A DNA stretch of 64,000 nucleotides from Nitrospirales bacterium (lineage in GTDB: Bacteria > Nitrospirota > Nitrospiria > Nitrospirales > UBA8639): NCBI GenBank assembly GCA_029261295.1, contig JAJDBP010000018.1, forward strand, positions 62,001-126,000, written 5' to 3'. A model generated the notes under the pieces. That model worked only from the letters and a program-made list of their open reading frames with translations, ran no database searches and was not told the origin of the DNA. This document shows, one piece after another, positions 10,151-17,568 of this stretch (the stretch's first letter is position 1; each line of letters starts with the position of its first letter). The position numbers and the translations under genes were made by a program.

Positions 10151-10789
10151 TTATCTAATGATCGGGGGCGGAATGGTGTTGAATTCCTTGAGCAGCGCTC
10201 CCAGCTCTTTTGTGCCTTTGGACATGGGGTTCAGCAATTTAAGGGTGTCTATAAGTTTCAAGATATACGAGGTATTTTCGTTGATGATTGTGGCGTCCAG
10301 TCTTTGGAGTATGTCCTCTTTCCCCCTAAATAAAAATTTGAGTTTTATGGCCTGGACATAACCATCTGAACAGTCTGAGACGCCAGGGAAGTTGAGCCCG
10401 TGAATAATCAGATTTCGGTTGGTGTTGATTTTTAAAAAATTTTCCCTCAATTTTGTAAGCTCGTTAATTCCATCAGTGTCTTTTCCTTTTATTAATCTGT
10501 AAAAATCAGGAATCAGTGCAATGGTTTGGCTGGCGTTCATATTTGCCATGAGTAGACGTGCCAGTTTGGTGTCATTTAGGCCATCAACATTAAAGCATCT
10601 TTCAAGAAAGGCCTTTGCATAAAAAACGGCCAACTCTAATGTTTGGCTGAGCCTTCCAATTGCTGCATCGTACTGTTCCATTTTTACTCCTTGGCTGGAT
10701 GGAGATAGGCTGGCAGCCTCAAGGGGTTTTGGTTTCTCGGCCTTGGGTGCCTTTTTCGGAGTTAGGGCCTTTTTCTTTTTGTCGCTCAT
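10151..10789 (-). CDS. HEPN-like protein of unknown function
   Basis: A 212-residue protein with a Lys/Pro/Ala-rich N-terminus (residues 1-25) and then a predicted all-helical body. Residues 125-130 read RNLIIH within NRNLIIHGL; this matches the R-x4-6-H motif, with the usual N after R and G after H, found in HEPN RNase domains (several families carry 'lRNxivHg'). HEPN domains serve as ribonucleases or toxins in antiphage and toxin-antitoxin systems; that role here is inference from one motif plus context. The ATG directly abuts the stop of the short ORF at 10790-10876, which follows the TIR gene, so the order TIR-HEPN on one transcript is likely. An antisense frame at 9953-10333 is a shadow. 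Confidence 0.6.
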   Translation of the reverse strand: MSDKKKKALTPKKAPKAEKPKPLEAASLSPSSQGVKMEQYDAAIGRLSQTLELAVFYAKAFLERCFNVDGLNDTKLARLLMANMNASQTIALIPDFYRLIKGKDTDGINELTKLRENFLKINTNRNLIIHGLNFPGVSDCSDGYVQAIKLKFLFRGKEDILQRLDATIINENTSYILKLIDTLKLLNPMSKGTKELGALLKEFNTIPPPIIR

Positions 10790-10876
10790 TCAGTGCACTA
10801 GTTCTTTCATTTTTCGGTAGACCCAGGGGGGGACGTGGTTTTTGGCTTTGTCGTATTTAAATATCCCGTCGGGCAT
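10790..10876 (-). CDS. Short ORF / in-frame post-stop peptide after the TIR gene
   Basis: Encodes 28 residues: MPDGIFKYDKAKNHVPPW then VYRKMKELVH. It begins six codons after the TAA of the pentapeptide-TIR gene and is in frame with it, and its own TGA abuts the ATG of the HEPN-like gene. The first part resembles the peptide after the HEPN gene, and the last part resembles a third fragment before the TIR gene (LPWVFRKIKDLLH, 12046-12108). No good ribosome site is seen. It could be a translated leader, a readthrough tail or a decayed repeat. Confidence 0.4.
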   Translation of the reverse strand: MPDGIFKYDKAKNHVPPWVYRKMKELVH

Positions 10877-10894
10877 CGTGTGGGTTCGTGGCTT

Positions 10895-12016
10895 TTATGC
10901 TTCTGCTTTTTGTTGGGGTGACGGGGGGCGCTGTAAATCCCGAAGGAGTCGGGTGAAGACGGCTTGGTAGGCCTTTGGGTCTTGCCAGTTGGTGAAATCC
11001 CCAATGTTGGTGGTCCGGCGAATATGTTTCAACAAGGGATCCAGCGTGTTCAGTGGCTCTTCATCGATACGGATGGGAAAAATGACCTCCCGGTCTTCTT
11101 GCTCCTCTTTTTCCAGTGCGGTTTCAATTTCAAAATTCACCCACGCACTCTGAATCGAATCCTTGGACAGGATGAGCAGGGCGCGCTCATGATTCTGGAT
11201 TGCTTCGTTGATGCCTGGTCGAGTTTTCCTTCCAATGGGTAAATCCTTTGGAGCGAACCAACAGCGCACATCTTTTTCTTGCAGATCGGCATGAAGCTTC
11301 TCCGCGATGGTCTTATCTCTGGCCGAGTAACTGATAAAGACGGAATGAAACTGGATGGGTGCTCCATTCTTGCGAAGTTCAAAAATCTCTTGTTGGATGT
11401 CCATGAGCCGGTCATTCGTGAGGCTTGGCTCATACAGCTTATAGGCTTTCATTTCCCAGTTAGAAAGCCCGCAGCCTTGCAGGAAGATCTCTGGCAGATT
11501 TTTGGACTTGGCAAGGGTGTGTGTGTCGAGCAAGCTGGGACCGCTATGATCACAGGTCTCAAGGCCATTGACGGTCGAGAGGTCAAGCATCCCAAGAGAC
11601 GTGTGGGATAGGATCACACTAGTGAAGGTTGTCTCCGTGAGGACGACCTGGATGAGGGTTGTGCTGCTGAGGTTCGCCCCGCTGAGGTCTGCCCCGCTGA
11701 GGTTTACCCCGCTGAGGTCTGCTAGGCTGAGGTCTGCCTCTCTGAAGTTTGCCCCGTTGAGGTGTGACCAGCTGAGGTCTGCCCTGTTGAGGTCTGCCTC
11801 GCTGAGGTTTGTCTTGCTGAGGTCTGCCTCGATAAGGCTTGCCCTGCTGAGGTCTGCCCTGCTGAGGTTTACCCCGCTGAGGTCTGCCACGCTGAGGTTT
11901 ACCCCGCTGAGGTCTGCCACGCTGAGGTCAGGCTCTATTTCAGGATTCTCTTCCCTCCAGGTATTCCAGGTCTCTACGCCTGCTTGGAGTTTTGCGAGAT
12001 GTTCGGGGTTGGGCAT
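10895..12016 (-). CDS. Pentapeptide-repeat protein with C-terminal TIR domain
   Basis: A 373-residue protein. Residues 31-148 are pentapeptide repeats (ADLSGVNLSVADLSGVNLSR and on), which form a right-handed quadrilateral beta-helix. Residues about 223-365 are a TIR domain: FHSVFISYSARDKTIAEKLH, the WFAPKDLPIG box, and SAWVNFEIETAL, whose Glu296 sits where TIR NADases have their catalytic Glu. Bacterial TIR domains often cleave NAD+ or make cADPR-type signals in antiphage defence. The pentapeptide part may be the sensor or scaffold; this is inference. No signal peptide. The next TIR protein lies at 13.4 kb and the HEPN-like gene is directly downstream, suggesting a defence-type cluster. Confidence 0.85.
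   Translation of the reverse strand: MPNPEHLAKLQAGVETWNTWREENPEIEPDLSVADLSGVNLSVADLSGVNLSRADLSRASLIEADLSKTNLSEADLNRADLSWSHLNGANFREADLSLADLSGVNLSGADLSGANLSSTTLIQVVLTETTFTSVILSHTSLGMLDLSTVNGLETCDHSGPSLLDTHTLAKSKNLPEIFLQGCGLSNWEMKAYKLYEPSLTNDRLMDIQQEIFELRKNGAPIQFHSVFISYSARDKTIAEKLHADLQEKDVRCWFAPKDLPIGRKTRPGINEAIQNHERALLILSKDSIQSAWVNFEIETALEKEEQEDREVIFPIRIDEEPLNTLDPLLKHIRRTTNIGDFTNWQDPKAYQAVFTRLLRDLQRPPSPQQKAEA
11650..11935 (-). repeat. Tandem 15-base repeats encoding the pentapeptide helix
   Basis: On the plus strand the unit reads roughly GCTGAGGTCTGCCCC or GCTGAGGTTTACCCC and recurs in steps of 15 or 30 bases. Several units are identical at DNA level (for example CGCTGAGGTCTGCCACG twice at the 5' end of the gene), which points to recent tandem expansion and likely copy-number variation. 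Confidence 0.75.
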
Positions 12017-12045
12017 GGTGAAACGCTAGGAGAGCAAGGGGTGAA

Positions 12046-12108
12046 TTAATGCAGCAGATCTTTGATTTTTCGAAATACCCAGGGTAAGACCGGGCACTTG
12101 CCTTCTAG
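12046..12108 (-). other. Fragment related to the post-stop peptides
   Basis: The minus strand reads LLEGKCPVLPWVFRKIKDLLH then TAA, 29 bases before the ATG of the TIR gene. PWVFRKIKDLLH matches PWVYRKMKELVH of the 10790-10876 peptide. A stop lies five codons upstream in frame and there is no ATG, so it is probably a truncated remnant, possibly the tail of a lost gene. Confidence 0.4.
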
Positions 12109-12290
12109 CAACTGCTGGATTCAACGACCCTACAATATCGGATCAATAAAAGAAAGTTGAAGAAACGAGGTCTCGCTTGAGGGACAGTGCTCCTGTGACT
12201 TCGTCATGATGGAAGTCCTTGATGAAAGACCTCGGCATTGGAGAAGGCCGCGCTAAGGACAGCATTGAGGTCAGGGCTGCGTTAATAGTA

Positions 12291-12520
12291 GGGTCAGGGC
12301 TGCGTAAATGCTTTAATATATTGATTCAACTTGGGCATGGCCCCTTTGCGCCTTCGCACACTGGCATCGATCTTTCCAAGATACCGACTGAAGGTTGACG
12401 CATCACGATGAGAATAGGCGGCTTGAATTCAAGGTCTTCAGTCGACTGACCTTCTCTCTCTATCCCCCAACAGGGTTTCTGATACCCATTTCAATGAAGG
12501 CACTAACGCAGGCCTGACCC
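12291..12520. mobile_element. Decayed inverted-repeat-bounded element, copy 1
   Basis: Bounded by 15-base imperfect inverted repeats, GGGTCAGGGCTGCGT (12291-12305) and ACGCAGGCCTGACCC (12506-12520), 14 of 15 matching. An extra copy of the left end sits at 12269-12282. The minus strand still encodes AAYSHRDASTFSRYLGKIDA then a Lys/Arg-rich tail and TGA near the left end, which reads like the C-terminal part of a transposase (a REP-associated type is my guess). It fills most of the gene-free stretch 12017-12653; the remainder holds nothing I recognise besides the peptide fragment at 12046. Confidence 0.5.
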
Positions 12521-12653
12521 CATCACAAATTCCTTTGAATGACATGAGATAATAGTTTGTATGATGTATTCATAACAGAACCTGTCTATCTTCATTCAGA
12601 CCTTTGAGTCTGTATAATAATGGCAAATAAGAATAAACCCTGCAGTCACAACA

Positions 12654-12974
12654 ATGAGCGACAATTCAAGAGTGGTGTACTCCACAGGAGTGGGCCGAAT
12701 CAAAGAAGGCAAAAAAGCTGATCCTTCAACAGTTGCAACTGATGGTGTCATACGCATTCGACGTGAATCCAAAGGCCGCGGTGGGAAAGTTGTCTCCGTT
12801 GTCGAAGGTGTACCTCCTGAACAACAAAAAACAATCGGCACACTATTGAAATCCAGCTGTGCGACAGGTGGTGCAATGAAAAATGGTGCGATTGAAATAC
12901 AGGGTGACCACCGCGAGAAGATCAAAGCCCAGTTAGAAAAGAAGGGCTTCAGTGTTAAGTTTTCAGGCGGATAG
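12654..12974 (+). CDS. SUI1/eIF1-family translation factor (YciH-like)
   Basis: A 106-residue protein of the SUI1 family, related to eukaryotic eIF1 and E. coli YciH, which influences initiation fidelity on the small ribosomal subunit. Family features: VIRIRRESKGRGGKVVSVVEG, then LLKSSCATGGAMKNGAIEIQGDH and KIKAQLEKKGFSVKFSGG, i.e. the basic loop, the CGTGG-like turn (here CATGG) and the C-terminal GfkvK strand. It is the only plus-strand gene between the two TIR genes and is flanked by two copies of the same decayed element (12291-12520, 13049-13232), which suggests it was moved or trapped with them. An antisense frame across it is a shadow. Confidence 0.88.
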   Translation: MSDNSRVVYSTGVGRIKEGKKADPSTVATDGVIRIRRESKGRGGKVVSVVEGVPPEQQKTIGTLLKSSCATGGAMKNGAIEIQGDHREKIKAQLEKKGFSVKFSGG

Positions 12975-13048
12975 ATGAGCTCGCAAAAAAAGAAAGAAAC
13001 TGGCCACTTATGGATCATGGCCCTTGCCTATTGCAGCTGAGCTTCTCA

Positions 13049-13232
13049 CGCATGTCCCTTTGCGACTTCGCACATCGGCATCCATCTTTCCAATAGACCA
13101 ACTGAAGATGGACGCATCCCGATGACAATAGGCGGATTAAAATCAAGGTCTTCTATCGACTACCCCTCTCTCTATCCCTCAACAGGATTCCTGATACCCA
13201 TTTCAATTAAGCTACTAACAAAGGCCTGCACC
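13049..13232. mobile_element. Decayed element, copy 2
   Basis: About 180 bases in the same orientation as copy 1, sharing GCATG-TCCCTTTGCG, CTTCGCACA, CATC-ATCTTTCCAA and CTGATACCCATTTCAAT. The minus strand still reads AYCHRDASIFS-----GKMDA, matching the peptide of copy 1, but the terminal repeat is damaged (AAGGCCTGCACC). The remaining bases to 13382 show nothing further. Confidence 0.5.
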
Positions 13233-13382
13233 ATCCGAGGAAAATGGACCCGTCAGACACCTCTCACAGGAAGAATTTCCGCATCTCGGACAGGGAAGCC
13301 CGGGGCTTGAATCCTCAACACGGGTTTTGATCCTTTGCCGCCTAGTCAAAAAGGCCTTTGAAAATTCCTATTCCCAACTACT

Positions 13383-15656
13383 TCAAGTCCTGGACCACCT
13401 AAGTTCTGAGATTTTTTTCCCACTTGATATCCAACGATCAGGATCCATCAGAAGTTGACGTACAGTTATAGAATTTTGTTGTAGTAAAAGTATTTCTCCA
13501 CTACTGTCGAAATTCATCTCATCAATTAATATGTATGGAATGAGCAGTTGTAATATTGGTTTTTCGTGGCAATGGTTCCAGGCAAATATTTCCATCAGGT
13601 TATTATTGTTACAGTTCACAGCCAAACTCGCCCATAGAGCATTCGTATGTGAGCACGAAATATGCGTTATGGGATTTGTATGGCCTTTACCCTCTAATGG
13701 TTTTTCTTCACTGGAAAGGTTATACCACAACAATAGAGACCCGAATCCTGTACAGAGTATTTCGTCGCACATAACGCATGGCGTAGGTCCAGGGAATACA
13801 TCATTATTTCTACCAGAGGGAGGTAGCAATCGCTCTATACATTTGCCGTTCTTGTCATCCCATAACACCTCAAGTTTTTGTGCGAATAAATCGTCGGACT
13901 CTTTAATGTTCCCTTGCAAAGTTTTCATTTCAGCAGGTTCAACATTGTCGTTGTTGTCGAGAACCGTTGCCCTAATATTCCATAGAAAAACCGTACCATC
14001 GCTACGCCCTGCAGCCATGTACCCATTTCCTGTTACATCTATATCTGTTACTGCCTGGTCAAAACCTCCCAGCCAATGTCGGATAATCTGGCCTGACACT
14101 ATATCTACTTCGGTCATTCCAAAAGGTGTTGAACCACCACCGCCACCACCGATAAAGGCAGTTTTACCATCTGGATCCAGACGAAGTACTGATGCAGGGT
14201 CAGGTGAAGATAGAAGGTCAACACCATCAACGCCTTCGGCAGTAGACCAGTGTAATCGCGCTCTATCAGACATCGACAATGCGACCCATCTACCAGCTCG
14301 TGCATCAATGGCTACGGTTTGATGTTCAAGAAGTACAGTACATTCCTTCAGATTAGTCAATGAACGCTGGGTTAAAGTATTTCCCTCTATCAGCAGAAGA
14401 ATATTTTCATCAAGCCAGGCGATAGCATTACACTCTTCATTCGCAGGCAACCGTATGGCCTGCTTGGTCTGAATGTCATAGAGCGCAAATCCCTCGTGGC
14501 CACATGGCATAGCCACCAGCCCACCAGAAGGACTCGACACCATTTTACCTCTAGCTTCAGGTAAGGCCACACCGGTTGAAGTCTGACGAAATTTCTGGTC
14601 AAAGTGATCGTATCTGTACGACAGAATATTTCCGCGCCGCTGGACAACAAGTTGCCCTTTCCCCCAGGTGCACCCACCAAAACCCTCAGGGTCTGTAAAA
14701 TCACCCATTTTACCGAGATCATCAATATTCCAAACACATAAGGTCTGATTGATCGAGTTACCCATTATCATTGCATGATTTTTTTCACTGACCGCGAGAG
14801 AGCCCCCCTCCTGGTCGAAAGCCACAGCATCTACCTCCAGGCCAAGCTTCCACATTCCAACAAGGTGGATGTACTCTGTGAACCAGGAACCCAACGATAC
14901 TAACGCTTCAACAGTAGGAGCTTTTACCCAGGCATCACTCGCATAGGCAATCGATTCACCTGGGCTTTCTTTTTTAAGGTGTTCAGATTGAGCCGCCAGG
15001 ACTTTCGATTCTGCCTGACGTTTGCGTTCACGAACTTCTTCCAGTTCTCTGGATTCAGCATTTTGACTAGCCAGGACAAAATCCTGTGAAAGGACTGTCA
15101 TATCTGGCTTTTCACCATGGGATAGTTGTTCTGATTCAATGAAATGCTGAAGTTCAAGACCACGTATTAAGCCGAACTTTTCACCAGAATTTTTCCAGTT
15201 AACCGCCCGTTGCTCATACCTGCTTAAAAGCTGTTTACGATCATAATTAGTTCGGACAGCCATAACAACGTCATTAACTACATCATAAAACTCACGGTTA
15301 TGGGTAAAAATATAATTCCTGCTTTGTAGTTCATCGGGCACGGTAAGTTCCAGTTTTTTCCAACCAAGAGAATCGACTTGCTCAACGACCACTGGCTCTA
15401 TTGTCTTTGCATGTTCTAGCGCCAGGAAGTATTCGTCATTACAAACTTTTGAGTTCAGCCACTGCTTATCCAGGAGTACAACAAATACATGCGCCTTTAT
15501 AATACCTTCACGTATAGCAGCATTCCATTTTTCTGCCGGGCCTATTTTTTCAGTATCTACCCATGAGGTAATGTTTTGTTTCAGTAAAGACGCTGCTAGT
15601 GAAGTTGCAAATTTTTCATTATTACGAACATAGGAGATAAAAACGTCGGCACTCAT
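13383..15656 (-). CDS. TIR domain protein with WD40-type beta-propeller
   Basis: 757 residues. Residues 1 to about 125 are a TIR domain: MSADVFISYVRNNEKFATSL, SWVDTEKIGPAEKWNAAI, then LLDKQWLNSKVCNDEYFLAL, with Glu75 in the putative NADase position. A charged, probably coiled-coil linker follows (ESRELEEVRERKRQAESKVL). From about residue 270 comes a propeller with WD40-like blades (VDAVAFDQEGGSLAVS, VTDIDVTGNGYMAAGRSDGT then VFLWNI, ITHISCSHTNALWASLAV). TIR-WD40 fusions occur among prokaryotic conflict proteins, where the propeller is thought to sense or scaffold. No signal peptide. Local base composition is more AT-rich than the housekeeping genes. Domain call firm; defence role inferred. 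Confidence 0.85.
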   Translation of the reverse strand: MSADVFISYVRNNEKFATSLAASLLKQNITSWVDTEKIGPAEKWNAAIREGIIKAHVFVVLLDKQWLNSKVCNDEYFLALEHAKTIEPVVVEQVDSLGWKKLELTVPDELQSRNYIFTHNREFYDVVNDVVMAVRTNYDRKQLLSRYEQRAVNWKNSGEKFGLIRGLELQHFIESEQLSHGEKPDMTVLSQDFVLASQNAESRELEEVRERKRQAESKVLAAQSEHLKKESPGESIAYASDAWVKAPTVEALVSLGSWFTEYIHLVGMWKLGLEVDAVAFDQEGGSLAVSEKNHAMIMGNSINQTLCVWNIDDLGKMGDFTDPEGFGGCTWGKGQLVVQRRGNILSYRYDHFDQKFRQTSTGVALPEARGKMVSSPSGGLVAMPCGHEGFALYDIQTKQAIRLPANEECNAIAWLDENILLLIEGNTLTQRSLTNLKECTVLLEHQTVAIDARAGRWVALSMSDRARLHWSTAEGVDGVDLLSSPDPASVLRLDPDGKTAFIGGGGGGSTPFGMTEVDIVSGQIIRHWLGGFDQAVTDIDVTGNGYMAAGRSDGTVFLWNIRATVLDNNDNVEPAEMKTLQGNIKESDDLFAQKLEVLWDDKNGKCIERLLPPSGRNNDVFPGPTPCVMCDEILCTGFGSLLLWYNLSSEEKPLEGKGHTNPITHISCSHTNALWASLAVNCNNNNLMEIFAWNHCHEKPILQLLIPYILIDEMNFDSSGEILLLQQNSITVRQLLMDPDRWISSGKKISELRWSRT

Positions 15657-16083
15657 AGCATTATTATCCGATCAGTCACTGTCCTTTGCTGAAATATGGT
15701 TTTGATCTGCAGGGCACTTATAAAAATTGGTTTTACATCCATCATAGTCAATCCTTGCAGAATATTATTCTTACGGGTAAGATCCTAACGCATATGTATT
15801 ATAGAAGACAGACGGCATGGTAAGACTTCGCTTCCATCCCTGATGAAATATAGTAGGGTCAAGTCTGTTTAAATATAATAATTTTTGAAGAGGAATGAAA
15901 AGAAAAAATTAACAATTCTGGATTCTACTCAGGGCATTTCTATTTGTGGTCATTTCTTGATTTACGCCTCCACTTGAATCTACAGCTAACACCATTTAAT
16001 AAAAGATTTAGAAAGCAAGTCTGTCATTGCATGACATTATTCTAGGAAGAGTAGAAACGGAAATTAACAATGAGAGGTTCGAC
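15657..16083. other. Gene-free stretch with decayed duplications
   Basis: Contains TAGTAGGGTCAAGTCTG at 15850, which resembles the left end of the element at 12291 (TAGTAGGGTCAGGGCTG), and a near-duplicate of the 3' end of the downstream YCII gene: ATTAACAATTCTGG then CTCAGGGCATTTCTAT at about 15909-15944 against ATTAACAATGAGAGG then CTTAGGGCATTTCCAT at about 16063-16097. No convincing coding sequence. Confidence 0.4.
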
Positions 16084-16398
16084 TTAGGGCATTTCCATCA
16101 TTTGAGAGACGCGGATGGTTCCGCCATTTTCTAAGAACGGATCGGATTGAGCAATTTCAACCGCCGCTTCCATGCTTTCCGCTTTGACCACGGCAAATCC
16201 TTTCATTGCATTAGGATCATCATCATCTTTCACACTATTTGATGTGACAATTCTTGAAGCAGGTAACGGCGTTCCTGGATTGATGACCTTTTCACCAAGA
16301 CTTTCTACCCAAGCTTTCCATTTCCCCATCTGAGCCATACCCTCTTCTTGTGAACTCGGTTGATTTCCCCCGTAATACGCAATCATAAAATTCCCCAT
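16084..16398 (-). CDS. YCII-related (YciI/DGPF-like) small protein
   Basis: A 104-residue ferredoxin-like-fold protein of the YCII/DGPF family. It begins MGNFMIAYYGGNQPSSQEEG and continues with MGKWKAWVESLGEKVINPGTPL and KGFAVVKAESMEAAVEIAQS, DPFLENGGTIRVSQMMEMP, the typical 'm..w..w...lg' and 'GxxvveAeSlEeAvewak.dPf...g.veVrp' pattern. The exact reaction of most members is unknown. A strong ribosome site (AAGGAGG) lies eight bases before the ATG. It stands alone, just before a mosaic repeat copy. Confidence 0.85.
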   Translation of the reverse strand: MGNFMIAYYGGNQPSSQEEGMAQMGKWKAWVESLGEKVINPGTPLPASRIVTSNSVKDDDDPNAMKGFAVVKAESMEAAVEIAQSDPFLENGGTIRVSQMMEMP

Positions 16399-16512
16399 AA
16401 TTTTCCTCCTTGTTATAAGTTTTGATCAATTCAGGACTGTATTCGAATATGTGGCGAACACGGTTTGATCGCAACGGCATACCCTACGCCTCCACAGTCT
16501 TTTCTTCAACAC

Positions 16513-16808
16513 TGACCAATGCCTGCAAGCCGGCCCTCTGGTGGACGCTCTGATGTTTTGACGGGCCTTGTTTGAGCCAGGCGAGTTGGTCCGCCTTCCC
16601 CTTCTAGTCTCCCCTGGCCTGATGGCATGGCCGAGCCGTGCAGCCGACACCGGAAAGAAGGCGAGCATTGTTTGAGCGCAGCGAGTTTGCGCGCCGCCGG
16701 TGTCGGTGAACCGCGGAGGCGTCCCGAAGGGCCATGCCACGGCCAATATGGCTTTGGATACTTTGGCCAAAACCAAAGTTTCTCGTCGTACGGGGACGAG
16801 ACCCCGTT
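16513..16808 (-). repeat. Dispersed mosaic repeat, copy 3 (composite, inverted)
   Basis: On the minus strand it reads from the 16.8 kb side: GACGAGAAACTTTGGTTTTGGCC, AAAGTATCC, GGCCGTGGCATGGCCCTTCGG, ACCGACACCGGCGGCGCG, AAACTCGCTGCGCTCAAACA, CGGTGTCGGCTGCACGGCTC, then an A-type end (ACCAACTCGCCTGGCTCAAAC to the CAGGCATTGGTC end). It is thus a B-type unit fused to an A-type tail. It occupies most of the gene-free stretch 16399-16872. Confidence 0.8.
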
Positions 16809-16872
16809 AACATCATTTATGGTATAAATAACGATTCGGAGCTTAAACATTTATTGGCCTTAGAGCATCCCT

Positions 16873-17370
16873 ATGAAAACCCTGTATCTTGTTCGCCACG
16901 CCAAATCTTCCTGGAACAATGCCAATATGTCCGATCATGCTCGCCCCCTTAACGACCGAGGAGAGCGGGATGCCCCTCTGATGGGGGAACGGTTGAAAGC
17001 GCGGAAGCCGCAACCCACGATTATTATCTCCAGCTCGGCAGTGCGAGCTGAAACCACCGCCACCATATTGGCCGAAGCGATCGATTATCCCCTATCAGAC
17101 TTGAAAATTGATGAACGCCTCTATGGCGCTGAACTAAATGATGTGATTTCGATTATTGGCAAATTGAATGACGCTATAGAGTGCGGCATGCTGGTGGGTC
17201 ATAACCCCACGTTTACCGACGTGATTAATGCTCTTAGCGGAAGTCAGATGAAGGAGGTTCCAACCTGCAGTATGGCTGTCTTGAGGTTTCCGACCAACAC
17301 CTGGTCGAAGATTGGCCAAGTTCAGGCAGAGCTCTTAGATTTTGATTATCCCAAAAAGGACAAGGCCTAA
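16873..17370 (+). CDS. SixA-like histidine phosphatase
   Basis: A 165-residue member of the histidine phosphatase (phosphoglycerate mutase-like) superfamily, closest in layout to SixA, which dephosphorylates phosphohistidine. The catalytic motif is LVRHAKSSWNN (His9 as the phospho-acceptor), followed by RPLNDRGERDAPLMGERL, then ISSSAVRAETTATIL and the second His in MLVGHNPTFTDVI. The true substrate is unknown. It stands alone between a repeat copy and the J-domain gene. Confidence 0.88.
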   Translation: MKTLYLVRHAKSSWNNANMSDHARPLNDRGERDAPLMGERLKARKPQPTIIISSSAVRAETTATILAEAIDYPLSDLKIDERLYGAELNDVISIIGKLNDAIECGMLVGHNPTFTDVINALSGSQMKEVPTCSMAVLRFPTNTWSKIGQVQAELLDFDYPKKDKA

Positions 17371-17568
17371 TGTTGGAACTAGGATCGTTTATGAACACTC
17401 CCGTTCTTTGCTTCTACATTGGTCACAGTTAAACCCTCAGCTTTCACTCTTACCATTTTCTTCGCCCCTCTTCGGAATGAAACCCTTCAGGGCGAGGGAT
17501 ATTTCCATACTTTTTTAAATACCTGAAATATTTGCCTGCCGCCTTGCTGGCCATTAAAATTCCCTCCC

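Noticed and set aside
9953..10333. A plus-strand frame of 126 codons overlapping the HEPN-like gene
   Set aside because: It is antisense to the HEPN-like gene for most of its length, lacks a ribosome site, and has no family resemblance; the minus-strand protein has clear motif content.
10790..10900. An integron attC site after the TIR gene
   Set aside because: The post-stop repeats first suggested a cassette array, but no RYYYAAC/GTTRRRY core sites or long imperfect palindrome are present.
11568..12029. A long plus-strand frame of 153 codons rich in LRSAPLRF-like repeats
   Set aside because: It is the antisense of the pentapeptide repeats; the 15-base periodicity keeps the opposite strand open.
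16426..16850. Several open frames of 65-116 codons in the 16.5-16.8 kb stretch
   Set aside because: They run through mosaic-repeat copy 3 and similar peptides appear wherever the repeat occurs, in different frames; not genes.
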